From assembly GCF_014145675.1 (NCBI RefSeq), contig NZ_JACGZW010000004.1, positions 496,001 to 560,000 on the forward strand: DNA of 64,000 nucleotides. The letters are read 5' to 3'. Position 1 is the first letter of the stretch. Each line of letters opens with the position of its first letter. The notes beneath the pieces were generated by a model. The model saw only the letters and a program-made list of their open reading frames with translations. It did not search any database and was not told the origin of the DNA. Source of the DNA: Amycolatopsis dendrobii (lineage in GTDB: Bacteria; Actinomycetota; Actinomycetes; Mycobacteriales; Pseudonocardiaceae). Both the position numbers and the translations under genes were made by a program. This document shows, piece after piece, positions 56,998 to 64,000 of this stretch.

Positions 56998-57081
56998 GAC
57001 GCGTACCTCCCGCGTGTTGACACGGTGATAGATGCCGTACCGAGAGTAGCGGACTCGCCCCAGACCGCGAAACCGGTTCGG

Positions 57082-58227
57082 CTATGTCTCCAGGAGGGCG
57101 TGTTTCACCGCGCTGATCAGCTTTTCGAGGACAGGTTCCGCCGCGCCGAAGGTGAGCCGGACGTGGGTGTCCGGGGCGTGCAGATCGGCGCCGCGGATCG
57201 CCGTGACTCCGTTGCGCAGCAAAGCCCGGTCGATGTCTTCCGGAGTGTCGCCGAGGCGGCCGCAGTCGGCGAGCAGGAACGCGCCGCCGCCGGGGCGTAC
57301 CGGGGCGGGCAGGCCGCTGGCCGCGATGCCGTCGCACACGAGGTCGCGTTTTCGCTGATACGTCGAACGCTCGCGGTCGAGCCATTCTCGCGGCCCGGTG
57401 AGCGCGGCCGTCGCCGCGTACTGCGCGACCGCGCCGCAGCACACGGCTTCCCATTGAAGGCGGCGTTCCATCGCGTCGACGATTTCCGGCGGCGCCAGCA
57501 CGTAGCCGATCCGCCAGGTCGCGAGCGCGTAGTACTTGCTGAGGCTGGTGACGGTGATCAAGTGCGGCCAGACCTCGGCCAGTCCCTCGATCGGATGGTG
57601 TTCGTTCCGATCGAAGGCGAAATGCCGCCACGAATCATCGGAGATCACGAGAAGTCCGTGGCGGGCGGCGAGGCCGACCACCGCGGCGATGGTTGCGGCA
57701 TTGGGGAGGTAGCCGGTGGGATTGACCGGATTGCACAGGAGAATGGCACGGCTGCGGGGCGTCACCGCGGCGGCCATGCCGTCGAGATCGAAGGTCCAGT
57801 CCTCTCGGGACGGGACATACGCGGGCACCGCGCCGGATTCGCGGATGGCGCCGTCGAAGAAGTATGTCGGGGTCGGCACGATCACCTCGTCGCCGGGCTC
57901 GAGGACGGTGCGCAGCACAAGGGAAAGCCCGTGTTGCGCGCCGTGCGTCACCAGCAGCCGGCGCTCGGGGTCGATGTCCGGGCCCAGTTCCGCGGCGATG
58001 GCCGACCGGAGTTCGGGAAGGCCCCGGCTGTCGCGCGGGTCGGGTTTGTCCATTGCCCGCAGGACCGCGTCGCGCACGTGCCCGGGCATCGGCAGGACCG
58101 GGGCTCCGATGAGCGGAAGCATCGGGACGCCGGTCCGGCGGGCCCGGTCGCGAGCGCTCAACGCGCCGAGCGCCGGGACGTCGCGGGAGGCGGGGAGAAC
58201 CGTGGAGGTCGAGCTGCTTCGCGGCAT
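57082..58227 (-). CDS. Class I/II aminotransferase
   Basis: A 381-aa fold-type-I PLP enzyme: HGAQHGLSLVLRTVLEPGDE at about 94-113, VPTPTYFFDGAI, CNPVNPTGYLP, ISDDSWRHFAF and the PLP lysine in VTSLSKYYALATWRIGYVL. The final Arg of the substrate carboxylate site is in HVRLTFG. It resembles aspartate/aromatic aminotransferase-like enzymes; the substrate is uncertain. ATG 58227 (GGAAG upstream) is preferred to GTG 58245, which is close to the operator repeat. Divergent from a GntR gene. Confidence 0.88.
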   Translation of the reverse strand: MPRSSSTSTVLPASRDVPALGALSARDRARRTGVPMLPLIGAPVLPMPGHVRDAVLRAMDKPDPRDSRGLPELRSAIAAELGPDIDPERRLLVTHGAQHGLSLVLRTVLEPGDEVIVPTPTYFFDGAIRESGAVPAYVPSREDWTFDLDGMAAAVTPRSRAILLCNPVNPTGYLPNAATIAAVVGLAARHGLLVISDDSWRHFAFDRNEHHPIEGLAEVWPHLITVTSLSKYYALATWRIGYVLAPPEIVDAMERRLQWEAVCCGAVAQYAATAALTGPREWLDRERSTYQRKRDLVCDGIAASGLPAPVRPGGGAFLLADCGRLGDTPEDIDRALLRNGVTAIRGADLHAPDTHVRLTFGAAEPVLEKLISAVKHALLET

Positions 58228-58247
58228 GAGAACAGCTTCCCACACTG

Positions 58248-58274
58248 AGATATCAGTGACAATAGTAGATATCT
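58248..58274. promoter_or_regulatory. GntR operator: AGATATC inverted repeat
   Basis: AGATATC (58248-58254), 13 bases, GATATCT (58268-58274) is a perfect inverted repeat in the 63-bp gap between the divergent aminotransferase and GntR starts. Half-sites match those upstream of the FAH-RraA gene at 17508. Confidence 0.6.
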
Positions 58275-58290
58275 TTTAGGAGGCCTGAAG

Positions 58291-59094
58291 ATGCTCTCGT
58301 GCCATATCAACCAGCAGTACTGGTATTCTGAGCGGGTGTCCGACATCCACGACGTCCTCTCCGGCGCGCCGCACATTCCCGCGTTGCTGCTGGTCGGCAA
58401 AGACGAATCCGGCCTCGACCGGACCAGTCAGGCCTACCGGGCGATCCGGCGCCAGATCATCGATCTGACGCTGCGTCCCGGCAGCAGTTTCACCGAGACG
58501 TCGCTCGCGCAGCAGTGGCAGATCAGCAAGACGCCGGTGCGCGAGGCGCTCGCCCGGCTGCGACGCGACGGGCTGGTCAGCGCATTGCCGCGCGCGGGCT
58601 ACGTCGTCAGTTCGATCACGTTGCAGGACACCGGCGATCTGTGCGGCCTGCGGTCGCTGCTGGCCGGCGAGGCGGCTGCCGAAGCGGCGCGCAACGGCAT
58701 CTCGGTGCCGGCGCTCGAACGGCTCGAAATTCTGTCGAAGATCTCGTCCGATTACGTGGCGGGCGAGACGGAACTCGACGACTGGCTGCCGGTCGGGATC
58801 GAATTCGAGGCCATCATGGCCCATTTCAGCGGCAACAACCGGCTCGTCAAATCGCTCGTCGACGTCCTCGACGAACTGGAACGCGTGCTGCGGCTGGTGC
58901 TGATGATCGCTCCGGACGTCGCGAGCCCGCCGGGTGAACTGCGCGCGATTTTCGAGAGCCTGTGCGAGCGTGACGCGGAAGCAGCGCGTGCCTCGATGCA
59001 GGCTCGGTGCGAGCGGGTGCGCCGCGACGTGCTCCAGGTGCTGACCAAGAGCACGTCGGTCAGCCGCGCGAACATCGAAATCCCGCTGAATTGA
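58291..59094 (+). CDS. GntR-family (FCD) regulator
   Basis: A 267-aa GntR regulator. After about 45 extra N-terminal residues comes the winged HTH (SQAYRAIRRQIIDLTLRPGS, ETSLAQQWQISKTPVREALA), then an FCD effector domain from about 120 (LLAGEAAAEAARNGISVPAL ... EFEAIMAHFSGNNRLVKSLV). ATG 58291 is supported by AGGAGG seven bases upstream, so the extension is real or the start is misleading. It is divergent from the aminotransferase and convergent with mmsA, and may control either side. Confidence 0.88.
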   Translation: MLSCHINQQYWYSERVSDIHDVLSGAPHIPALLLVGKDESGLDRTSQAYRAIRRQIIDLTLRPGSSFTETSLAQQWQISKTPVREALARLRRDGLVSALPRAGYVVSSITLQDTGDLCGLRSLLAGEAAAEAARNGISVPALERLEILSKISSDYVAGETELDDWLPVGIEFEAIMAHFSGNNRLVKSLVDVLDELERVLRLVLMIAPDVASPPGELRAIFESLCERDAEAARASMQARCERVRRDVLQVLTKSTSVSRANIEIPLN

Positions 59095-59099
59095 CCGGT

Positions 59100-59131
59100 G
59101 CGGCCCGGGGAGCGCGTTCTCCCCGGGCCGC
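59100..59131. terminator. Bidirectional hairpin terminator
   Basis: GCGGCCCGGGGA (59100-59111) and TCCCCGGGCCGC (59120-59131): perfect 12-bp arms with an 8-base loop, extended by flanking GACCGG/CCGGTC. Lies between the convergent GntR and mmsA genes. Confidence 0.8.
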
Positions 59132-59138
59132 GATCCGG

Positions 59139-60626
59139 TCAGACCGCGGTGGGGAAATGCAGGCTCGCCGCCTCCGGCGATTCCGGCCAGCGACTGGTCA
59201 CGGCCTTGGCGCGGGTGTAGAAAGCGACGCCCTCGGGACCGTGCATGTGGTGCGCGCCGAACAGCGACTGCTTCCAGCCGCCGAACGAGTAGAACGCCAT
59301 CGGCACCGGAATCGGGACGTTCACGCCGATCATCCCGACCTGCACCGACCGCTGGAACTGCCGCGCCGACCGGCCGCTGCCGGTGAAAATCGCGGTGCCG
59401 TTGGCCCACTCGCTCGCGTTGATCAGGTCGATCGCCTCGGTCAGCGAATCGACGCGCACGACCGCGAGCACCGGGCCGAAGATCTCGTCGCGGTACACGC
59501 TCATCTCGGGGGTCACGCCGTCGAAAAGCGTTGGCCCGACGAAGAATCCGTCCCCGTCCACGGTGCTGTCCCGTCCGTCGACCACCAGTTCGGCACCCGC
59601 GGCGGTCCCTGCGTCGAGGTAGCCCTTGACGCGCTCGAGCGCTTCCGGCGACACGACCGGTCCCATCTCGGACCCCGGCGTCAGCCCCGGGCCGACCTTG
59701 ATGGCGCGGGCCTTTTCGCCGATCAGCTTGACCAGCGGCTCGGCCACATCACCGACCGCGACGGCGACGGAAATCGCCATGCACCGCTGGCCGGCCGATC
59801 CATACGCGGCGGAAACCAGGTGCTCGGCAGCGTTTTCGAGGTCGGCGTCGGGCAGGACGACGGCGTGGTTCTTCGCGCCGCCGAGCGCCTGCACGCGCTT
59901 GCCGTTCGCGGTCGCGCGCTCGTGCACGTACCGCGCGATCGGCGTCGAGCCGACGAACGACACCGCCGCGACGTCCGGATGGTCCAGCAACGCGTCCACC
60001 GCGACCTTGTCGCCGTGCACGACGTTGAAAACTCCGTCGGGCAGCCCCGCCTCGGCGTAGAGTTCGGCGACGAAGCCGGCCGCGGAAGGGTCGCGTTCGG
60101 ACGGTTTGAGCACGAACGTGTTGCCGGTCGCGATGGCGATCGGGTGCATCCACATCGGGACCATGGCGGGGAAATTGAACGGCGTGATGCCCGCGCACAC
60201 GCCGAGCGGCTGCCGGAACGAAAAGAGGTCGACGCCGGTCGAGACCTGGTCGGAGTATTCGCCTTTGAGCAGGTGCGGGATGCCGCAGGCGAAATCGATC
60301 ACCTCCAGGCCTCGGACGAGTTCGCCTTTCGCGTCCTCGAAAACCTTGCCGTGTTCGGCGGAAACGATCCGCGCCAGTTCGTCGAGGTGTTTCTCGACCA
60401 GGGTGCGGAACGCGAACATGAGCCGCGCCCGGCGCATGACCGAGGTGTCTGCCCAGTCCGGCAGCGCGCTGCGCGCGGCTTGCACCGCGGCGTCGACGTC
60501 GGCGGGCTCGGCGAGCAGCACGGCGGCTTGGCGCTCGCCGGTCGCGGGATTCCACACCGGCGCGGTCCGGGTCGAATGACCGGTGGTTTCCCGGCCGCCG
60601 ATGCGGTGTCGGATGATGGGGTGCAC
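59139..60626 (-). CDS. mmsA: Methylmalonate-semialdehyde dehydrogenase (CoA-acylating)
   Basis: A 495-aa aldehyde dehydrogenase of the MmsA/IolA type, which oxidises (methyl)malonate semialdehyde to propionyl- or acetyl-CoA. Family features are [35 protein letters not shown] (GAKN instead of the usual GGKN/E), and nucleophile Cys in [11 protein letters not shown] near 282. [18 protein letters not shown] [20 protein letters not shown] near the end is specific to MmsA. It is the last gene of the leftward operon and ends at a hairpin. Confidence 0.9.
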   Translation of the reverse strand: MHPIIRHRIGGRETTGHSTRTAPVWNPATGERQAAVLLAEPADVDAAVQAARSALPDWADTSVMRRARLMFAFRTLVEKHLDELARIVSAEHGKVFEDAKGELVRGLEVIDFACGIPHLLKGEYSDQVSTGVDLFSFRQPLGVCAGITPFNFPAMVPMWMHPIAIATGNTFVLKPSERDPSAAGFVAELYAEAGLPDGVFNVVHGDKVAVDALLDHPDVAAVSFVGSTPIARYVHERATANGKRVQALGGAKNHAVVLPDADLENAAEHLVSAAYGSAGQRCMAISVAVAVGDVAEPLVKLIGEKARAIKVGPGLTPGSEMGPVVSPEALERVKGYLDAGTAAGAELVVDGRDSTVDGDGFFVGPTLFDGVTPEMSVYRDEIFGPVLAVVRVDSLTEAIDLINASEWANGTAIFTGSGRSARQFQRSVQVGMIGVNVPIPVPMAFYSFGGWKQSLFGAHHMHGPEGVAFYTRAKAVTSRWPESPEAASLHFPTAV

Positions 60627-60710
60627 GAGGGAACTCGCCTTCTGGTCAGGGGGTGAGGCAGCATCGGCCGCCGATGCTGAGTGCTGGCAAGGGTTTTCGG
60701 CGTGGACAGC

Positions 60711-61505
60711 TCAGACGATGAGGTCGCCGCCGTTGATGTCGATCGCGGCGCCGGTGATGTAGGCCGCGCGGTCGGACGCGAGGAACGCGACGAGTTCCGC
60801 GACCTCCCAGGGCAGCCCGGCGCGCGGCACAGGGAACGATCGGGTGGCTTCGTCGAGCGCGGCCGCGGAAAGCAGGCCGCGGACCATCGGGGTGTCGATC
60901 AGGCCGGGACAGACGGCGTTGACCGTGATCCCGTCCGGCCCGTAGTTCTTCGCGAGGTGCCGGGTGAGGCCGAGGACGCCGTGCTTGGCCGTCGTGTAGT
61001 GCGCGCCGCCCGCGGTGCTGATCGTTTTGCCCGCGGTGGACGAGAAATTGACGATCCGGCCCCAGCCGCCGGTCCGCATCGCGGGCAATGCGCGCTGGCA
61101 GCACAGGAACGTCCCGTGCACGCTGACCGCGAGCACGCGATTCCACTCGGCTTCGGTGATATCTTCAAACGGCGTCGGTGGTGCGATACCGGCCGCGTTG
61201 ACCAGGATGTCGAGCCCGGTGTGGCCGGCCAGCACCGCGTCGAACGCGCGGCCGACCCGATCCGCGTCGGTGACGTCCACCGCGATCGACTGAAGCCGTT
61301 CTGCCGGGACCGACAGCGTCGCCGCCAGTTCCTCGACGTCGCGCGCGGCCGGGTCGAATACCGTGACTGTCGCGCCCCGGCTGGCCAGCGCGTGCACTGT
61401 CGCCAGGCCCATGCCGCTCGCGCCGCCGGTCACGATCGCGACCCGGCCGGCGAGTTCGCGGCTGTCGGTGCTGGTCGGAGCGCGGAGGCCGTCGACGGTG
61501 CTCAT
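60711..61505 (-). CDS. Short-chain dehydrogenase/reductase (SDR)
   Basis: A 264-aa SDR: TGGASGMG at about 26-33, NAAG, Ser in NFSSTAGKT, and catalytic HYTTAKHG. An Asp after the second strand (VFDPAARD) suggests NAD. The ATG overlaps the Kbl stop by ATGA. Being coupled to a Kbl-type enzyme, it may oxidise a beta-hydroxy amino acid to the 2-amino-3-oxo acid that Kbl then cleaves, replacing threonine dehydrogenase; that is inference. An 84-base gap separates it from mmsA. Confidence 0.87.
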   Translation of the reverse strand: MSTVDGLRAPTSTDSRELAGRVAIVTGGASGMGLATVHALASRGATVTVFDPAARDVEELAATLSVPAERLQSIAVDVTDADRVGRAFDAVLAGHTGLDILVNAAGIAPPTPFEDITEAEWNRVLAVSVHGTFLCCQRALPAMRTGGWGRIVNFSSTAGKTISTAGGAHYTTAKHGVLGLTRHLAKNYGPDGITVNAVCPGLIDTPMVRGLLSAAALDEATRSFPVPRAGLPWEVAELVAFLASDRAAYITGAAIDINGGDLIV

Positions 61506-62665
61506 GCGGCCGCCAGCAGGCCGCGGACCCGGCCGAAAGCGGCGGCTGCCTGTTCGAGGTGCTCCCGCGTGTGCGAGGCCGAGACCTGCACCCGGATTCG
61601 CTCTTCCCCAATCGGGACAACTGGATGAGAGAGCGCGAAGACGAGAACGCCTTCCCGTCGCAGCGCCGCTGCCATCTCAACCGCGAGCGTTCCACCGCGC
61701 AGCATCACCGGGACGATCGGGTGTTCGCCGGGCAGCACCTCGTACCCCAGATCCCGCAGCGCGGCGCGGAGCCAGGAAGTGTTGGCGGCCAAGCGTTCCC
61801 GCAGCTCCGGGCGGTGAGCGGCAAGGTGGATCGCGGTCAAGGCGGCGGCTGCGAGCGGAGGAGCCATCGCGTTGGTGAAGATGTAGGGCCGCGAAACCTG
61901 GCGCAGGGTTTCGGTGACCGCGCGCGGACCGGCGACGAAGCCTCCGGCCGCGCCGCCGAGTGCCTTGCCGAGCGTTCCGGTGACGAGGTCGACCTCATCG
62001 CGGAGTCCGAAGTGTTCGGCGGTGCCGCCGCCGAGGACCCCGGTCGCGTGCGAATCGTCGACCAGCAGCACCGCGTCGTAGCGGCGTGCCAGTTCGACGA
62101 GCTGGGGGAGCGCCGCGAAGTCGCCGTCCATGCTGAACACACCGTCGGTCACGATCAGCCGGTGCCGTGCCTCCGTGCTTTCAGTGAGATATCGCTCCAG
62201 CTCGTTGAGATCTGAGTGGGCGTAGACCCGCCGCTGGGCCTGTGCCAGCCGGATGCCGTCGATCAGGCTGGCATGGTTGAGCGCGTCGCTGAAGATCACG
62301 TCGTCCGGGCCGAACAGAGCGGCGAAGACGCCGAGGTTCGCGTCGAAGCACGAGCCGTACAACACCGCGTCCTCGGCGCCGACCAGGTCGGCGATGGCCG
62401 CTTCGAGTGCACTGTGGACATTCCGGGTGCCGCAGAGCACCCGGCCCGCGGCCACGCCGAGTCCTTGGCCGCGCATCGTTTCCTGGGCCGCGGCAAGGAC
62501 TTCCGGAGACTGAGCGAGACCGAGATAGTCGTTGGAAGCGAGGTTGACCAGCTTCTCGCCGTCCACGCTCACCGTCGGGCCCTGTGCACCGGAAACGACG
62601 AGGTCGCGCCGAGGTCTGCGGCCATCGAGTTCGGTGCGCAGCCGGTCGAGCAACGCCGTGTTCAC
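61502..62665 (-). CDS. 2-amino-3-ketobutyrate CoA ligase (glycine C-acetyltransferase)-like
   Basis: A 387-aa alpha-oxoamine synthase. It matches E. coli Kbl closely through YGSCFDANLGVFAALFGPDD and FSDALNHASLIDGIRLAQAQ, then TDGVFSMDGDF. The PLP lysine is Lys234 in VTGTLGKALGGAAGG, with Asp203 and His206 in VDDSHATG. Kbl cleaves 2-amino-3-ketobutyrate with CoA to glycine and acetyl-CoA. The closely related BioF reaction cannot be excluded, but no biotin genes are near. The GTG start overlaps the upstream stop by GTGA. Confidence 0.88.
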   Translation of the reverse strand: MNTALLDRLRTELDGRRPRRDLVVSGAQGPTVSVDGEKLVNLASNDYLGLAQSPEVLAAAQETMRGQGLGVAAGRVLCGTRNVHSALEAAIADLVGAEDAVLYGSCFDANLGVFAALFGPDDVIFSDALNHASLIDGIRLAQAQRRVYAHSDLNELERYLTESTEARHRLIVTDGVFSMDGDFAALPQLVELARRYDAVLLVDDSHATGVLGGGTAEHFGLRDEVDLVTGTLGKALGGAAGGFVAGPRAVTETLRQVSRPYIFTNAMAPPLAAAALTAIHLAAHRPELRERLAANTSWLRAALRDLGYEVLPGEHPIVPVMLRGGTLAVEMAAALRREGVLVFALSHPVVPIGEERIRVQVSASHTREHLEQAAAAFGRVRGLLAAA

Positions 62666-63213
62666 GCGGTATCTCCGATCCATTCGGTGCAGGACACGAC
62701 CTCGAATCCCCGGCTGGGAAAGACCTTGTCCAGCAAGAAGTCGTTGACGTCCTGGTCGCCGTCCGCGCATCCGTCGCGCAGCACGGTCACCGGGTAGCCG
62801 CGATCAGCCGCGTCGTAGCAGGTGGCGGTGACCATCGCGCTGGTCGCCACCCCGGCGACCGCGAGGTCGCGGACGCCCCGGGCACGGAGCACGAGGTCGA
62901 GGTCCGTGCCGGCGAACGCGCTGGCCCGGCGCTTCAGAACGACAACGTCTTCCGCGCTGACCGGCAGTGCGAGTCCGGTTCCCGGCGAACCCTCGTGGAA
63001 CGCGTCCCCGGCGTCGAAGAACGAGCGGTACAGCGCGCCGCCGGGCAGGTCGGTTCCGTTGTCCCGCATGGCGAAGTGCACGAAGACGACGAGCACGCCG
63101 GCCTTCCGGGCCCGCGGCAGCAGGCCGGTGAGCGGCGGCACGACCTGGCGGGCGAACGGGTAGCCGTCCGTGATGCCCCGCTGGATGTCGCCGACGATCA
63201 GTGCAGTGGTCAT
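62662..63213 (-). CDS. Isochorismatase-fold hydrolase lacking the usual cysteine
   Basis: A 183-aa cysteine-hydrolase/isochorismatase-fold protein. Asp9 in LIVGDIQRG and Lys94 in VVLKRRASAF match two of the catalytic triad. The third position is Met127 in GVATSAMVTAT, where hydrolases of this family have Cys. DAADRGYPVTVLRDGCADGD is the next conserved segment. It may use another mechanism, as true isochorismatases do, or be a binding protein. It is coupled by 4-base overlaps to the MFS gene before it and the Kbl gene after it. Confidence 0.85.
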   Translation of the reverse strand: MTTALIVGDIQRGITDGYPFARQVVPPLTGLLPRARKAGVLVVFVHFAMRDNGTDLPGGALYRSFFDAGDAFHEGSPGTGLALPVSAEDVVVLKRRASAFAGTDLDLVLRARGVRDLAVAGVATSAMVTATCYDAADRGYPVTVLRDGCADGDQDVNDFLLDKVFPSRGFEVVSCTEWIGDTA

Positions 63214-64000
63214 GAAAGGTTCCCGTCCAGTCGTTCCATCCGCCGCCCCGTGGTGAGCAGGGCGGCCAGTCCTGCCGTCATGATGATCGCGATCGCGAGC
63301 AGCGCATAGGTGAAACTGCCGGTCGCCGACGCGACCGCGCCGGTGAAGTACGGGCCGATGAACCCGCTGAGGTTGCTGACCGAGTTGATCAGCGCGATCC
63401 CGGACGCGGCGGCCGCGCCGGTCAGCCCGATCGCCGGGATCCGCCAGAACTGCGGCATCGCGGTCAGAATCCCGGAGACGCTCAGGCAGACCGCGATCAC
63501 GAACAGCGTGCCGCTGCTGGTGAACGTCGCGAGCAGCAGGCCGACAATACCGAGCGCCATTGGTATGGCAGTGGCGGTCACTGCAGTACGCCGGGCCGCG
63601 AACCGAGCCCACACCAGCAGCGCGAGCAAGGCCACCGCGTACGGGATCGCGGACAGCAAGACGCTGCTGACGTCTCCGGCGCCGCCGATGCTGTGCGTGA
63701 TGGACCGGAGCATCGTCGGCAGGAAGAACTGGAGCGGGTAGAGCCCGAACGCGATGGCGAACCACGTCACGGCCATGACCCAGACCCGGCGGCTGGTCAG
63801 CGCCTCGCGCAGCCCGGAAAGCGCGCCGTGGGCCCGGTGTTCCTCGGCTTCCGCGGCCAGCGTCGCCTCGATCGCCGCCTTCTCGTCGTCGTCGAGCCAG
63901 CGCGCGGTGGCCGGGCGGTCGGGAAGGAAGACGAAGACCAGGATGCTGACCACCACCGTCAGCAGACCCTCGACGAGGAACAGCGACCGCCAGCCCGCGA
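63210..64000 (-). CDS. MFS transporter (ACS/phthalate-permease type), partial
   Basis: The C-terminal 260 or so residues are in the window; the gene begins beyond base 64000. GWRSLFLVEGLLTVVVSILV near the right edge, then FLPDRPATARWLDDDEKAAI (the central loop) and six hydrophobic helices with GVSTS-like small residue spacing fit the anion:cation symporter family (organic acids, phthalate, glucarate). It would import the operon's substrate. It overlaps the isochorismatase-fold gene by ATGA. Confidence 0.88.
   Translation of the reverse strand, partial: AGWRSLFLVEGLLTVVVSILVFVFLPDRPATARWLDDDEKAAIEATLAAEAEEHRAHGALSGLREALTSRRVWVMAVTWFAIAFGLYPLQFFLPTMLRSITHSIGGAGDVSSVLLSAIPYAVALLALLVWARFAARRTAVTATAIPMALGIVGLLLATFTSSGTLFVIAVCLSVSGILTAMPQFWRIPAIGLTGAAAASGIALINSVSNLSGFIGPYFTGAVASATGSFTYALLAIAIIMTAGLAALLTTGRRMERLDGNLS

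Overview
The window looks like a chromosomal segment of a high-GC actinomycete, most likely an Amycolatopsis-like member of the Pseudonocardiales. Support comes from roughly 70% GC, almost universal G/C at third codon positions, many GTG and TTG starts, Tat and lipoprotein exports, and an AftB-type arabinofuranosyltransferase that implies an arabinogalactan wall. No rRNA, tRNA, CRISPR array, insertion sequence or phage gene was seen.

Bases 1-17.5 kb read as a catabolic block for aromatic monoamines. It holds the N-terminus of a copper amine oxidase, three short-chain dehydrogenases, a MoaF-like protein, two NTF2-fold proteins and a complete Liv-type ABC importer (with LivM and LivG fused). 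An AraC regulator follows, and then an operon for homoprotocatechuate ring cleavage: HpaD, HpaE, a DapA-like aldolase, a GntR regulator and a FAH-RraA fusion. The order suggests amine uptake, oxidation to the arylacetaldehyde and arylacetate, and meta-cleavage. The hydroxylase and hydratase steps are not in view. Bases 17.5-18.25 kb are mostly non-coding and contain three consecutive hairpins.

Bases 18.2-31.7 kb carry a P1-family peptidase with a TetR regulator and an APC permease, two luciferase-like monooxygenases, a small ABC exporter coupled to a large YncE/phosphoesterase protein, a TetR gene facing a perfect 26-bp palindrome, a secreted lipase and a WYL regulator. Bases 31.7-43 kb carry RidA, a PadR/membrane-protein pair, AftB, an IclR-led E1alpha/E1beta/free-lipoyl-domain operon, an AhpD-like protein, a DMT exporter and a Tat-exported two-subunit molybdenum hydroxylase with a divergent Fis/GAF regulator.

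Bases 43-64 kb are more mosaic and include decay. There is an AraC pseudogene with two frameshifts and a glyoxalase-fold (VOC) pseudogene. A coupled three-gene operon encodes a MerR HTH fused to two DNA sliding-clamp domains, a helical-repeat protein and a kinase-fold protein. A MocR regulator apparently shares an operator with a PLP decarboxylase. Next come a nucleotidyltransferase, a xenobiotic acetyltransferase with an apparent ATT start, a TetR/MFS resistance-like unit, a PF04672-type methyltransferase, an aminotransferase with a divergent GntR, and a five-gene operon (MFS, cysteine-hydrolase fold, Kbl, SDR, MmsA) that runs off the right edge.

Two features recur across the window. Operons are tightly packed with 4-base ATGA/GTGA overlaps. 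Strong hairpins sit at gene ends, including a family of near-identical hairpins built on GTGAGTG...CACTCAC, some of which contain the stop codon of the adjoining gene.
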